A DNA stretch of 64,000 nucleotides from Branchipolynoe longqiensis (GCA_030323885.1 CM059197.1:30518709-30582708); one strand, 5' to 3'. Numbered from the stretch's first letter, positions 42,379 to 54,723 are shown. The notes: a model not told the origin generated them from the letters alone. Numbers and translations: made by a program.

Positions 42379-42447
42379 GGTTGGTTGTTCGGAGTTTTAC
42401 ATCCTGGCAACATGTAAGGTCATATCAAATTAGGTACCGATTTGTGT
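42379..42447 (-). repeat. S1 tail fragment
   Basis: About 69 bp of S1 3' end (type B), stopping at 'gtaccgatttgtg', where a second S1 begins. Confidence 0.75.
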
Positions 42448-42778
42448 TTGTTTGTTGTTGTTTTACATGCTAGCAACATCTACGGTCATATCAGGATGGG
42501 TACCGACTTGTGACAGTGTGCACTCATGCCGACTTTATAGTACTGCCCCACTGGGAGACCAGGCCACCAGCACCATGACCTGATATCCCACTCAGTCACA
42601 TTATCCTGACACTGAGCTAACCAGTCCTTGTCCTATCCTAATAATGCCAAGCACCTGGCGAGGAAGCGACAAGTATACATTTTTAAGTCATTGGTTTGAC
42701 TCAACCAGGGTTCGGATCGGCTGATCTCCCAAAACAGGAGACGGACGCTCAACTAATTCGGCCATCGCGTCTGGTCCA
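42448..42778 (-). repeat. S1 SINE, type A
   Basis: Tail 'tttgtttgttgttgttttac' and head end 'ttcggccatcgcgtctggtc'. Full length and well conserved. Confidence 0.9.
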
Positions 42779-43395
42779 ATCTTTAAGGTGTGCATGCACC
42801 GCTTCCCCGCCCCCCTCCACCTCAACCCCATTGTCGGCTCACGTACTCCCAAGACTGACGTATCTAAAAGGAACTTGCGATTAAAAAGCAGGCTGACATA
42901 TTAGATACCTTACTATTGTGCTATAACTAAGTAGCGTTTCCAAAATGTTGTCACTGAGGACATTTTCCCAAGTAAGCCCCCTTCATAGAGCATTAGCACT
43001 GTGCAGCTCTCTCCCTCCTCCGGTAGAATTCCCACTGCCGGGTGATGCGGATGGGTTGATGTGAAGCCGCTGTTGCCACTTCTTATGGAGATGTAATGCA
43101 TTTTGAAGACTGAACAACTTTTCACAAAATCTCCCAAAAAGTTTAGATTTTATTAATACAGTTTTTAAGTATGAAACCAATAATGCACATGGAATGTATT
43201 TCGGCGAAATTCATCTCCAATATTTTTTCCCTCAGGAACTCGCTAATTGAATTGTTATTTAAATGCAATCCCACTCCATCTCTCTCTTTGGTAAACTCAG
43301 ATTTCGTGGGAAGTGATTGCTCAGAGTTGCTCAGTGCAGCTAATATGCCTCGATGTGTTTCAACAATGTGCTGGTCTGATATTGTTAGCAAAGTG
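42779..43395. other. No gene recognised
   Basis: Several overlapping 65-103 codon frames on both strands, none with a recognisable domain. No repeat family seen. Confidence 0.4.
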
Positions 43396-43716
43396 TTTGT
43401 TGTTTTGTTTGGGTTTTATTTCCTCGCAACATCTAAAGTCATACCAGGAGGGGTACCGATAAGTGGCAGTTTGGACTGTTGACGACTTTATAGTGCTGTC
43501 CCAGAGGGAGGTAGGTCTGCCAGCACCGCTACCTGAAGCCCCAATAAGTCACATTATCCTGATATTGAGCAAACCAGTCATTGTCTTATTCTAGTAATAC
43601 CGAGCGCATGCAAGGTATCAATTTTGTACGTCATTGGTTTGACTCAGGCCGGCTTCGAACCCATGAATTCCCACACAGGAAGGCAGGCCACTGATTCCAT
43701 TACCCACAACCCCTGT
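43396..43716 (-). repeat. S1 SINE, diverged
   Basis: The tail is 'tttgttgttttgtttgggtt', the body has many substitutions and the head remnant ends near 43716. Confidence 0.75.
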
Positions 43717-44049
43717 CTAGCAAAATATCACTTATGGCAATTTTCTATCTGTAATAATGACACTCATTGATGGAAAATATAAAATGGCGGTATGAGGACA
43801 ATATTTGCATCCGATGCATTGTTTGGAACTATTGTCAGGCGCGGTGGTAATATTATACATATCTGGTCATTGCTATTCAGGGTAGTGCAGTTTTCCTTTC
43901 TTTTCGATAAAAACATAATAATTGTAACCCCGTCAGAGGGTATTTGATACTTTACGGTTAAAAAAAAGAAAAGTTTTCGGATCTGCATTACCTTGGCAAT
44001 TCACTCATGGCTGTGCAGACCTGACAGGCGGTCATACACTGATCTTTGT
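43717..44049. other. No gene or repeat recognised
   Basis: The minus frame 43764-43988 has no domain. Nothing else. Confidence 0.35.
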
Positions 44050-44690
44050 AAAGTCTGGTCTAATTGGTCCAGTTAGCGCGGTGGATTAGACTCAGGCCAA
44101 AATCTGGTCTAATCGGTCCAGTTAGCACTATGCATTTAGACTCATGCCAAAGTCTGGTCTAATCGGTCCAGTTAGCGCTATGCATTGGACTCATGGCAAA
44201 ATCTGGTCTAATTGGTCTAGTTAGCGCTATGCATTGGACTCATGGCAAGATCTGGCCTAATTGGTCCAGTTAGCGCTATGCATTAGACTCATGGCCAATT
44301 CTGGTCCAATCGGTGCAGTTAGCGTTATGCATTTAGACTCATGCCAAAGTCTGGTCTAATTGGTCTAGTTAGCGCTATGCATTGGACTCATGGCAAGATC
44401 TGGTCTAATTGGTTCAGTTAGCACTATGCATTAGACTCAGGGCCAATTCTGGTCTAATCCGTGCACTTAGCACTGTGCATTTAGATTCATACCAAAGTCT
44501 GGTCTAATCGGTCCAGTTAGAGCTATGCATTAGACTCATGGCCAATTCTGGTCTAATCGGTTTAGTTAGCGCAATGCATTTAGACTCATGCCAAAGTCTG
44601 TTCTAATCGGTCCAGTTAGAGCTATGCATTAGACTCATGCCAAAAGCTGGTCTAATCAGTTCAGTTAGCGCTATTCATGGTACTCATTAG
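44050..44690 (+). repeat. ~49-bp minisatellite
   Basis: The unit is roughly 'tctggtctaatcggtccagt' + 'tagcgctatgcattagactc' + 'atgccaaag', 12-13 copies, diverged. Alternate units favour 'atgcatttagactcatgcc' or 'atgcattggactcatggc', hinting at a two-unit higher order. Confidence 0.85.
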
Positions 44691-44794
44691 AGCCTATGAT
44701 GTTGATGTGACAATCACACTTGCTGACGTCAGCGACAGCATTCGGTGCAACCTGATAACTAACGGGAACTAACGACAGCAGACGGTCGGCTGGT

Positions 44795-45300
44795 TGGCAT
44801 GCCGGTGTTGCAGTTTCAGCAGCACACCAGTTTGCGAGGGACACATCGCTTCTGCGCATGCGTCAAAATCGAACAGCATCATCCCTAACCTTATAAATTT
44901 AATATAATGTTTTTGGTAAAGATGTTTTCTATACGTGTACCAAGCGATTTGTTTCTAGGTGGTGTGGTTTTAGAGATATTTCACTTTTGCTGTATTTTCT
45001 GTATGAAGATTGCTCATGACCATTGACAATGCCTTGAGTTGGATGGTATGCGCAGTGCAAAACATTAGTTTTATTCAAAATTAATAGAAATCCAGCACCC
45101 TACCCTTATCAATATAATATAATCTTTTTGGTATACATGTTTTCTATATGTGTACCAAGGGATTTGTTTCTAGGTGGTGTGGTTGTAGAGATATTTCACT
45201 TCTTCTGTATGAAGATTTGCTCACGGCCATTGACAATGCATTTGAATGGATGTGTCCCTCGCAAACTGGTGTGCCGCGGAAACTGCAACACCGGCACAAC
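44795..45300. mobile_element. MITE-15, ~500 bp
   Basis: The left end (44801-44848, 'gccggtgttgcagtttcagc') and right end (45249-45295, 'gaaactgcaacaccggc') form a ~47-bp inverted pair with few mismatches. The interior carries module Y twice in direct orientation (44889-45035 and 45105-45238) and module Z reversed at 45050-45085. Confidence 0.8.
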
Positions 45301-45451
45301 CACCCAATGAACGCGGCCCACTTAGCCGAATCGATATTTCTTAAGTCTTCATTCGCCTCCGTCCGCAGTAATCTGACCAATAATCCATTAAAATCACGTG
45401 GTAGGAGTTGTGAGTTCGAAATGTAGTTATGGTGGACTCTGTGTAGCGTCA

Positions 45452-45842
45452 CATTGGTTGGTTGTTGGAGTTTTATGTCCTGGCAACATCTAAGGTCATA
45501 TCAAGACGGGCGCCGATTTGTGACTGCGCACTCATGGCAACTTTATAGTGCTGCCCCACTGGGACACCAGGCCACCAGCACCATGACCTGATACCACACT
45601 CAGGCACATTATCCTGACACTGAGCCAATCAGTCTTTGCCCTATCCTAATAATGCCGAACCAGTCCTTGCCCTATCCTAATAATGCAGAGCGCCTGGCTA
45701 GGAAGTGACAAGTATCAAATTTTAAAGTCATTGGTTTGACTTGGGATTTTGAATTGACTGGGATTCGAACCAGTGGGTTCGAATCCCACGATCTACCAAA
45801 ACGGGAGACGGACTCTCAACTGATTTGGCCATCCCGTCTGGT
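45452..45842 (-). mobile_element. S1 SINE with internal duplication
   Basis: Type-B tail, type-A head. A ~32-bp internal segment ('cagtccttgccctatcctaa') is duplicated at about 45630 and 45662. The flanks GTAGCGTCAC (45442-45451) and GTAGCGTGAC (45849-45858) look like a target-site duplication. Confidence 0.8.
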
Positions 45843-45858
45843 GGTAATGTAGCGTGAC

Positions 45859-46383
45859 GACTGGTTGCTTGTTACTGGCGTATGGTTGATGCACATTGTG
45901 TACACGCAGGAACCTTTCAGACCTAAATACAAACACAGGAGTGTCAATATGTCTCCTGGTAGACAGACATGAGTTATACCTGCTGACGACTGTGAGCGGT
46001 AGCAACGGCCAGTTAGGGTAGCAACGCCAAAGAAAGTAGCAACAGTGGCGTGTAAGGGTTCCGACTCTTTTTCAGCCTTCTTTATTAATGACTTTTTAGG
46101 ACCATTAAAACTGTTTTTCAGGACCAAAATGAAGAAATTCCACAGCTTTTTCAACACGCAATAACGCCAGGTTCCGAGTATGTTCCACTAGTCCTATTTC
46201 CCATCAGGTGGGGACAAATTCCAATGTAATCTTTGGAGGACAGCCAAAGTTGGCCTAAAATTATTGTCTCTCCGCAGTGACACTGAGAAATTATTTCAAA
46301 ATGACACCAAATGTTACCTTTCAAGGAACAAGTGAACAGCTCTTTTCCAAAATGTGATAAACATCAATAAAGAAAAAAGTTGC
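45859..46383. other. No gene recognised
   Basis: The minus frame 45816-46157 overlaps the S1 head and has no domain. Nothing else. Confidence 0.35.
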
Positions 46384-46518
46384 AATGCCAATGCCAAATT
46401 CCTAGATCATGTGTTGGAAAAGAGCTCTGCACATATATATGAATACATCAAGAACTCTTTATATACATAAAGAGCTTGTTTCCAAAACATGATCAATGAA
46501 CTTGGTATTGGCATTACA
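46384..46518. repeat. ~135-bp imperfect inverted repeat
   Basis: The arms ('caatgccaatgccaaattcc' ... and 'ggtattggcattac') pair over ~55 bp with mismatches around an AT-rich loop holding 'aactctttatatacataaagagc'. Possibly the centre of a larger MITE. Confidence 0.6.
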
Positions 46519-47617
46519 AACCCATTTTTTGGATTGGCACTTATCCCGTTTTGGAGAAGCGCTCAAGTGTTCAAACTTGATATAAGGACAGCTTGCAAAA
46601 TAAAAATTCTTAAGTCTACCTAGAGTTACTGCATATAAACAATTAACTTGGCTTAGCAACAAAAATAGCTTAAAGTGCAAGTTCCGTGGTGAAAAGGTCA
46701 GGCTAAGCAAACTTAGATTCCTGATGTCAGCATGCTTGGTGCTACTTATCAATCAAATTTTTCATGTATTTGTGTAGTTTTTAATGACTTATAATACTTT
46801 TGTATAATTGTAGGAATTTTCAGTACTTTTTTGTTGTTGTTGTAAATATAGTTTATTCATTGAATAAAGTCTTTTGTCAGCGCCGTGGCACTGGTCTTCC
46901 AGCCATGTGACAATACAGTTATTTACAATATATGCACATGTAGTCTGATATCGTCACCAGCATCTAGCCTAAATCAGCTGAAATAACAATATCAAACATT
47001 CAAAGACTTACATATGGTATAGTTTGACAATTTACATACAAAAATAGCAGCTATATGTTGTATTCCTACACACTTGATACATACATGTGTATTGATTAGA
47101 CCTTTACATTATGGAGTGGTTAGGTGCATAGTTTCCCTTCATAGGTTTGTATGCCTACTATGTTGTGAACTGCAAAACTATCATGTTGGAATTAACATTT
47201 TGAGATGGAGTGAATGTTAGTAGAATGGTTTGTTTATTCTGTTAGATAGAGTGTGGTTAGCTTATAGGGGTATGCTTAAAAGGTTAATACCTCAGGTGTG
47301 TTTTTTGACTACATGAAGTAGTTTGAGTAAGTAGGTTGTTAGTAATGATGGGATAAACATTGCTTGGAGGATTGTACGTTTCAGTCATTTAGTAGTCTAG
47401 TACAGACCTTAATATAGCATTTTCGAAAGTTAGTACTTTTTGCGTTTTTTTAATGACCAGTACGAACCCTGCATGTGCACTAGGTAGCGATGATGGGATT
47501 GTTGCAACAGGGTCATATCCAGGGTAATAAGGACATCAGTAAAAGGGGCGTATACAGGATTATGTTGTTGGTAAAATAAATTATGCAGGACAGCAAGAAT
47601 AGGGCATATTAAGGACG
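46519..47617. other. No gene; repeat R fragment
   Basis: Bases 46833-46920 carry repeat R ('gtaaatatagtttattcatt', 'cactggtcttccagccatgt'), also at 8748, 62512 and, reversed, 63805. It may be a LINE 3' end. The rest is AT-leaning without features. Confidence 0.45.
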
Positions 47618-47971
47618 TTAAAGCTGCATAGTCCGATGAAGCATCACATTTTCAAAACCAAAACCCTTACCTAGATTTTATTCTACATATCTGACTTAAA
47701 TACTGATGCACTTATTAAGCATTTGTTGGCACATAGAAGGGAATACTGAGACAATTTAATAGAAGCTGTTACTGCATAAGCCTATGGGGTCAGAGTTTTG
47801 GCGTGCTTGCCAAAATTAATTTAGCATGTTTGCACTTCAACTATCTGAAAAGCTTGTCATTTAAAATAAAAGTTACTTCAATCTAAAGTAAGGTAGATTA
47901 TAATGATCAATTTAATATATTTATCTTAGAAAACGACAGAAACTCAAAACCATCGGACTATGCAACTTTAA
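47618..47971 (-). repeat. MITE-1 copy (cluster, 1 of 3)
   Basis: The termini are 'ttaaagctgcatagtccgat' and 'atcggactatgcaactttaa'. Confidence 0.85.
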
Positions 47972-48102
47972 GGACAACAACAACATTGGTTATCCAATCC
48001 AGAGAGCAACACTGTGGACTGTATAGCAAGAGGGTCGTACACAGGACATCAGGGACAGCAGAAACAAACAACAGGGAAGTATCCAGTGTTCAGTCTTGAA
48101 CA

Positions 48103-48447
48103 TTAAAGTTGCATAGTCCGATGGTTTTGAGTTTCTGACATTTTTCTGAGATAAGTATATTAAATTGATCATTATAATCTACCTTGAAGTAACTTTTAAT
48201 TGAAATGGCTACCTTTTGAGATATTTGAAATTCAAACATGTGAAAATAATTTTGGCAAGCACACCAAAACTCTGATACCATAGGCTTCTGTAGTAACAGG
48301 TTCTATTAAATTGGCTTGGTATTCCCTTCTTTGTGGCAACAAATACTTAATAAGTGCATCAGTATCTATGTTAGATATGTAAAATCAAATCTAGAGAATT
48401 GTTTTGATTTAGTAAATTTGATGCTTCATCAGACTATGCAGCTTTAA
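48103..48447 (+). repeat. MITE-1 copy (cluster, 2 of 3)
   Basis: The termini are 'ttaaagttgcatagtccgat' and 'agactatgcagctttaa', in opposite orientation to its two neighbours. Confidence 0.85.
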
Positions 48448-48945
48448 GAATATTAAGTAGCACGAGGGCCATATCTAGGTCGCAAGCACAGCAACAACAC
48501 TGATTAACAGGGGCGTATCCAGGACTGCGGTCAGGATTGGAACTAAGGATGAGTTGATGACGTCACCACCACATGCTCCACAAAATGACGTGGTAATGGT
48601 TGATTGGTTTTACTGACCCAGACGTCTGGCACCAGTGTCACCCACTCCCAATCTTACCTCCACTGCTGACTCCCCATCCTTTCTCTGCATACAACTACTT
48701 CGGGTCCCAGCGGATTTGACCAACACTTGGTAAATATATGAAATAAAGGAACCTTGCTCCTCGGAATATTTTACCCAAAGGAGCGCACTCACTGTAAAAA
48801 GTTGTGTCCGTGTAAGTAGGATACAACGTAAACACCAAAGGCACTTGTCATTACAAAGCATTGCGCGTGTGTAATTTACGAGTGCCTCGTCATGAACACA
48901 GTGCATGTGGATACTTCTAAATGTGCCATGCTATGATGGCATGGG
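48448..48945. other. No gene; repeat Q arm
   Basis: Bases 48648-48834 match 50178-50357 in inverted orientation ('ccactgctgactccccatcc', 'aaaggaaccttgctcctcgg'). A 98-codon minus frame (48610-48906) overlaps it. The second copy is broken by stops, so I treat it as a repeat. Confidence 0.5.
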
Positions 48946-49299
48946 TTAAAGTTGCATAGTCCGATGAAAACAAAAAATTTTCAAAACCAAAATAATGATC
49001 TAGATTTGATTCTACATATCTAACTTAGATGAGGGTGCACTTATTAAGCATTTGTCATCGCATATAAGGGAATACTGAGTCAATTATTATAACCTGTTAC
49101 TGCAGAAGCCTATGGTGATAGAGTTTTGGCAAGCTTGCCAAAATTAATTTAGCATGTCTCCATTTCAAATATCTCAAAAGTTAGCGATTTAAAATAAAAG
49201 TTACTTCAAACTAAAGTAAGGTAGATTATAATGAACAACCTAATATGTTTATCTCAGAAAATGAGAGAAACTCAAAACCATCGGACTATGCAACTTTAA
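48946..49299 (-). repeat. MITE-1 copy (cluster, 3 of 3)
   Basis: The termini are 'ttaaagttgcatagtccgat' and 'atcggactatgcaactttaa'. The palindrome 'ttggcaagcttgccaaaa' is at the centre. Confidence 0.85.
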
Positions 49300-49569
49300 C
49301 CTTAGGCACATGCTGGAGTCGAACCAAGGTATTCATTAGTGGGACGTTGGCATCCGGGAGTTATTAATGAGCACGAGGTGCACGGTGCAAGGCGTGACTG
49401 CCATAGAGAGCTGCCCCCTGCCGGCCACCTCCCATCCCCCGGGGGCTTCACAGGAAGCGTGTGGGGAGGAGGGGAAAGAGGAGATGGGCGTCTGGGAGCC
49501 GGACAGGAGGGGGAGTGGGAGGGGGAGGGGGAGGGGGAGGGGGCATGTTACCACAAAAAAACATGTTTT
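49300..49569. other. No gene; GGGAGG array
   Basis: A (GGGAGG)n-like tract is at 49506-49542. Nothing else. Confidence 0.45.
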
Positions 49570-49870
49570 GTTTGTTTGTGGTTGTTTTACGTCCTAGCAA
49601 CATCTAAGGTCGTATCATGGCGACTTTATAGTGCTGCCCTACTGGAAGACCAGGCCGCCACCACCATGACCTGATATCCCACTCAGTCACATTATCCTCA
49701 CACTGAGCCAACCAGCCCTTGCCCTATCCTAATAATGCCGAGCACCAGGCTAGGAAGCGACAAGTATCAATTTTTAAGTCATTGGTTTGACTCGACCAGG
49801 GCACGACGACCCCACGATCTACCAACACCAGAGACGGAAGCTCTAACTCATTCAGCCATCCGGTCTGGTA
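49570..49870 (-). repeat. S1 SINE, type A
   Basis: The tail is 'ttgtttgtggttgttttacg'. There is a ~35-bp deletion after 'ggtcgtatca' (the 'ggacgggtaccgacttgtga' part is missing). The head end is at 49870. Confidence 0.85.
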
Positions 49871-50527
49871 CATGTACTATAATAACACAACAAAAGCACC
49901 TGCTTTTTTTTCAGATCAAATAGAGCAGTACCAAGATACCTACCTGTGTTTGTTTGCATTCACTGTGTCTCACAGCAGGCAATGTTGTGAGTATTGCCAG
50001 GTCATAAAGCCAGTGTTATGTTCACAAACTCCTCTTTCGGGTCCGGTTCCTGACACATGTCGGCAGAAACTGTAACCAGCCGCACAATATCCTGTGGCCG
50101 TTAATTTATGCTGATGCAGCAAAAGCAATCCATACACGGAGCAGGGGCTGAAGCGTACAAGTACCTTTGTTTTTCATGTTGCATCCTACTTACATGGACA
50201 CATCTTTTTACAGTGAGTGCACTCCTTTGAGTAAAATATTCAGAGGAGCAAGGTTCCTTTATATTATATATTTATCAAGTGTTGGTCAGCTCCGCCGGTA
50301 CCCAAAGTGGTTGTATACAGAGAAAGGATAGGGAGTCAGCAGTGGAGGGAAGATCGGGAATAAAATAGTATGACCTTGCAATATGTGATTTCCATCACCA
50401 ACGCACCTGCAGTGACAGAACTAATGTCGGGGGTTGGTGCTCGCTGTGTGGTTTGCTCTGTGGAAAAGGCGGCTTACTGGATTTCCACTACCAACCTGCC
50501 CTTTGATGATAGCAGCAAGAACCATTG
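49871..50527. other. No gene; second repeat Q arm
   Basis: 50178-50357 is the inverted partner of 48648-48834. A stretch at 50446-50520 shares words with the flank of the 60-bp array at 56846 ('ctctgtggaaaaggc', 'accaacctgccct'). Confidence 0.45.
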
Positions 50528-51485
50528 TTCGGGGATGAAAGTGGTATCCGACAAAAAACACGGAAATCAGGCTGAGACCTTGCTGACACGTAACAATTTG
50601 TAAAGTCTACTGCTCGAATCTGTGGTTGTGTAGGCAGGCTATAGTGAAATCAATACAGGCAAAGAGAAAGGAAGAGTATAAAGAGTGAAAGAAGAGAGAG
50701 CGAGCCAAGCCCTCAGGTTTATTATTTATATGGTACATGGATTCAGTATAGAGTATCATCCCACCCTATTCTCCCAATGAGAAGCAAGCATTTCTAGCTC
50801 CACCAATGAGAAACAAGCATTTCCGGTCCCCATGGTTACAGTGATCTGCCCATCACCACCAAACTGTGTGGCTCCCCTGGCCACCACCTGCATTGAGCCT
50901 AAGTGTGGTGATCCTGACTAGCAGAGGGAGAGGGGGTAGTGTGTAGGGCTCTGAGTGCCCCTTACACACAATCCTACTAGCACCACAATGTCTATTTACC
51001 CATCAATCAAGCACCACCAGCAACTACATAAACACATTTATGCACCTGGCCATGTATACACGTTTCACAATAGAACATTTGCATTCCCCCACCAATGCTT
51101 TATTATCGCAATATTTTACAAGGTTCTGGCAGAATCAATATGTGGTTATTACACCAATGGCGAATTTCCCACTCCCCCCCCCCCCCCCCCCCAAAACGTG
51201 GATATCTGCCCCCCTCCCCTCCCCATACGATTCGCAAAGTCAGGGAATCGCGGGAAAATGCCAGAAGTCAAGTTCCAACTGTCCTTATTTTGATTGTATT
51301 ATTGCCCATGCCAAACTTCCTTCTTTGAGTTTGAGTTTTATGTTCTAGCAATATCTAAGGTCACATAGAAACAGGATTTGAATTAACTAATTGCTATCAT
51401 ATATATATTGGCATTTTGTGAAGTTATTCTGTAAATATAAAAAATCGCTGAAATACGTGAAATCGCAGAGATCTGTAATCCCTGC
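50528..51485 (+). repeat. MITE-11 copy, interrupted
   Basis: The left part is at 50528-50590 ('ggggatgaaagtggtatccg'). The rest is at 51133-51485 ('gttattacaccaatggcgaa' to 'gcagagatctgtaatccctg') and carries a C-run at 51173-51192. The ~540 bp between them is not recognised. Confidence 0.6.
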
Positions 51486-51615
51486 TTGTTGCGGGCAGCA
51501 GCTGATTGCGCATGCCCCACCGAAAATGTCTATTTAGAAGGTCATGAATCGTACATAGCAGTTTTAGGTCATAATGCGCTCAGCCAGTAGTGCCATATGT
51601 TCTTTATCTTCAACT

Positions 51616-51942
51616 ACCGGATGCGGTGGCTGAATCGGTAGAGCGCAGGCCTCCCGTACGGAAGGTCGCGAGTTCAATTCCCGGTCTAGTCAAACCAATG
51701 ACTTACAAAATTGCTACTTATTGCTTCTTAGCCAGGCACTCGGTATTATAAGGATAGGGCAAGGACTGGTTGGCTCTGTGTCAGGATGCAGTGACTGAGT
51801 GGGATATCAGATGATGGTGCCAGCGGCCTGATTTCCCAATGGGGCAGCACTATGGAATCACCATGAGTGCGCACTGTTGCAAGTCGGTACCTGTCCTGAT
51901 GTGACCTTAGATGTTGCCAGGACCTAAAACTCCAACAACCAC
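51616..51942 (+). repeat. S1 SINE, type B
   Basis: Head 'ggatgcggtggctgaatcgg', tail 'ctaaaactccaacaaccacc'. Full length. Confidence 0.9.
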
Positions 51943-52804
51943 CAGTCAACTTTAACTTCACCGTTGGACATCGGTTTATGGTCAGTGAGAGGCATGAGGT
52001 TTGCAGCAATAGCTTGCTCCACTTTTGGCTGGTGCTGCGGCGAGTGTTTGCACCTGTGTTCACAGACCTACAGGGCAGAGAGTGCCTCATGGCCGCTTTG
52101 CAGGCATGCATGCCTCTTGTGGCTAAAATCTGGACTAAGCAGAACCAGCAGTAAACACAGCTCCATCCCATCCTATTGTCCAACACATTGTCACGCCAGA
52201 CAACAGTACTGTTGGCATAAAAAAAAAACACTAATAAAAACATTCATATTTTTTTTAAACACACCAACAAAACTCCTTTCAATTAGTTGGCATTAATGCA
52301 GCTTTGGGTTCAGGCACTATATGTAATGGATGCTACTCAACCAGCCAGCTGATAAGGTTATCATGTGACCAGTAGCTGAGAATAAGGACTGACTGAGTAA
52401 TGAAGGCAGTTGCAGAACAGAGCTGGACGTGTCCACACCACTTGTATTGAGGATTTGCGTGTGACGTAAGGCATCACACTACTCCTGCAACGTGGTTGGA
52501 TAGAAGCAGTTCCTTCTACTATCAAGTGTATGTAAATAAAACAAAAAGCACAAATCTATTCACTGCTACGATCTAATTCTGTTATTTAGAATCATGAATA
52601 TTCACTCGGGGGTTGAAATAATGTTATTTATGAGAATAGCCTACTCAAAAAGTGAAATCCGGTCAACTTAAAATCCTGGCGATAGTAACGCCGCTGCTGC
52701 ATCAGCGGTGTTATAGCTGTACTTTCTATCCAACCATGATGGCCAACGAGGCACTGGTCACAGGGTGCTAATCGTTTGATGCAAATCCTCAATATTACAC
52801 TATC
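51943..52804. other. No gene; module X remnant
   Basis: Bases 52548-52730 hold module X words ('aaatctattcactgctacga', 'cgccgctgctgcatcagcgg') without recognisable termini. No gene is supported. Confidence 0.4.
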
Positions 52805-53073
52805 CGTATGCGGTTCAAGACCCGGTCGAGTCAAACCAATGACTTAAAAATTTATATTTGTTGCTTCCTGGCCAGGCACTCGGCATTATTAGAATAGGGC
52901 AAGGACTAGTTGGCTCAGTGTCAGGATAATGTGACTGAGTGGGATATCATGTCATGGTGCTGGCAACCTGGTCTCCCAGAGTCGTCATGAGTGTGTACTG
53001 TCACAAATCGGTACCCGTCCTGATATGACCTTAGATGTTGCCAGGAAATAAATCTCCAACAACCAACCACTAT
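52805..53073 (+). repeat. S1 SINE, 5'-truncated
   Basis: It starts inside the head ('ggttcaagacccggtcgagt') and lacks 'ccagtggggcagcactataa'. The tail is type B. Confidence 0.85.
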
Positions 53074-53165
53074 CCATAAGCTTTGCAATCAAGGAAGGCT
53101 TATCCTAATCTGCTGCGGTGTCCATAAGGTAGCTAGCTGTCTCTACAAGCTTCGCCCCAAGGCAG

Positions 53166-53484
53166 ACCAGACGGCATGGCCGAATGAGTTAGAGCGTCCA
53201 TCTCCCGTGTTGGTAGATCGTGGGTTCGAACCCTGGTCGAGTCAAACCAATGACTTAAAAATTGATACTTGTCGCTTCCTAGCAAGGCGCTCGACATTAT
53301 TAGGATAGGGCAAGGACTGGTTGGCTCAGTGTCCGGATAATGTGACTGAGTGGAATATCAGGTCATGGTGTTTGTGGCCTGGTCTCCTATAAAATCTCCA
53401 TGAGTGCGCGCTATCACAAGTCGGTACCCGTCCTGATATGACCTTAGATGTTGCTAGGATGTAAAACAACAATAAACAAACAAA
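53166..53484 (+). mobile_element. S1 SINE, type A, with perfect 11-bp target-site duplication
   Basis: CCCCAAGGCAG occurs at 53155-53165 and 53485-53495. Head 'gacggcatggccgaatgagt', tail 'aaaacaacaataaacaaaca'. Confidence 0.9.
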
Positions 53485-53639
53485 CCCCAAGGCAGGGGTT
53501 TGCTAAGTTTGTTGTTTGGGTTGTTGCTAGGACCAGCTGTCATCCCCTGTGTTCCAGGACAGCAATATCGTCGGGGTATTATCTGGCCATGGCATCTATT
53601 TATCTATTTCTCCTCCATTAAACTAACAGTGCATAATGT

Positions 53640-53812
53640 ACAGCGTCATCAAAGGCCAGTTGCTCTCATACCATGTCTATATGGTGTAGGAGGTTAAAAA
53701 TCCCTTGGGTCGGTAAAACTGTATGCTCGGGCTTTCTATTGACCAACTGTCTAATGGTGAAAACAAGACTATTCAGACTTATCCATTATAGTCAGAATAA
53801 ATCTTCAAGAAA
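53640..53812 (+). repeat. SINE-3, 5'-truncated
   Basis: It starts at 'cagcgtcatcaaaggccagt' and ends 'agaataaatcttcaagaaaa'. The tRNA-like head is absent. Confidence 0.8.
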
Positions 53813-54055
53813 AAACCCTACAAAAATAATCCAGAAGTGGCCCGGATCCGTCCAACTAACCTTCACGCGCTAGTATAGGGTAACATGTCCAGGCATCCAT
53901 TTTCCCCAGTTCCTGCATCTGCGTCATCACGCCACTGCCAGGTATGTGCCGGTGTCCGTGTCAAGGTATGCTGTTGTCTCACGCCCCAGAAAAACCAACA
54001 AACAACACCCGAACCCCCGAGCCGGACATTCGGGTTCGGGGTCGGTTACTCGCAC

Positions 54056-54384
54056 GGTTTGTTTGTTGTTGTTTTACATCCTAGCAACATCTAAGATCAT
54101 ATCAGGATGGGTACCGACTTGTGACAGTGCACACTCATGGTGACTTTATAGGACTGCCCCACTGGAAGACCAGGCTGCCAGCACCATGACCTGATATCCC
54201 ACTCAGTCACATTATCCTGACACTGAGCCAACCAGTCCTTGCTGTATCCTAATCATGCCGAGCGCCAGGCTAGGAAGCGACAAGTATCAATTTTTAAGTC
54301 ATTGGTTTGACGCGACCAGGGTTCGAACCCACGATCTACCAACACGGGAGACGGACGCTCTAACTCATTCGGCCATCCGGCACG
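54056..54384 (-). repeat. S1 SINE, type A
   Basis: Tail 'tttgtttgttgttgttttac', head end 'attcggccatccgg'. Well conserved; the flanks share a short 'gcacgg'. Confidence 0.9.
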
Positions 54385-54723
54385 GAGTGGATGTGAGGTT
54401 TCAGAAAGGGCACTCTGGAGTTTATGTGGTGTGTAATGCATTATGCGAGTGTAAAGGCACGGAAGGGAATTATTTTGTTATATATTTTTAACACATCGAA
54501 TACTGTGCTGTCTTCTCCCCATGCTCATGACTGGTGGTGCCACCTCCGACGCTCCTCCGCACCTGTTAGCGCAGGAAAATCTCATTCACTTCGGTGGATT
54601 TCTCTTCTTCTTTTATTAGGTTGAGATGACATGCCTAGCCAGAGAAAATATTAGTCATACCACTTAATTCTTGTTGCTTATTTGTACTGTAGCCAGCCTA
54701 TATATATATACAGACATACATAT
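54385..54723. other. No gene or repeat recognised
   Basis: Unique-looking sequence. Frames of 66-78 codons have no domain. Confidence 0.35.

Noticed and set aside
48610..48906. 98-codon minus frame as a gene
   Set aside because: Its core is a repeated segment (repeat Q) and the other copy is interrupted by stops.
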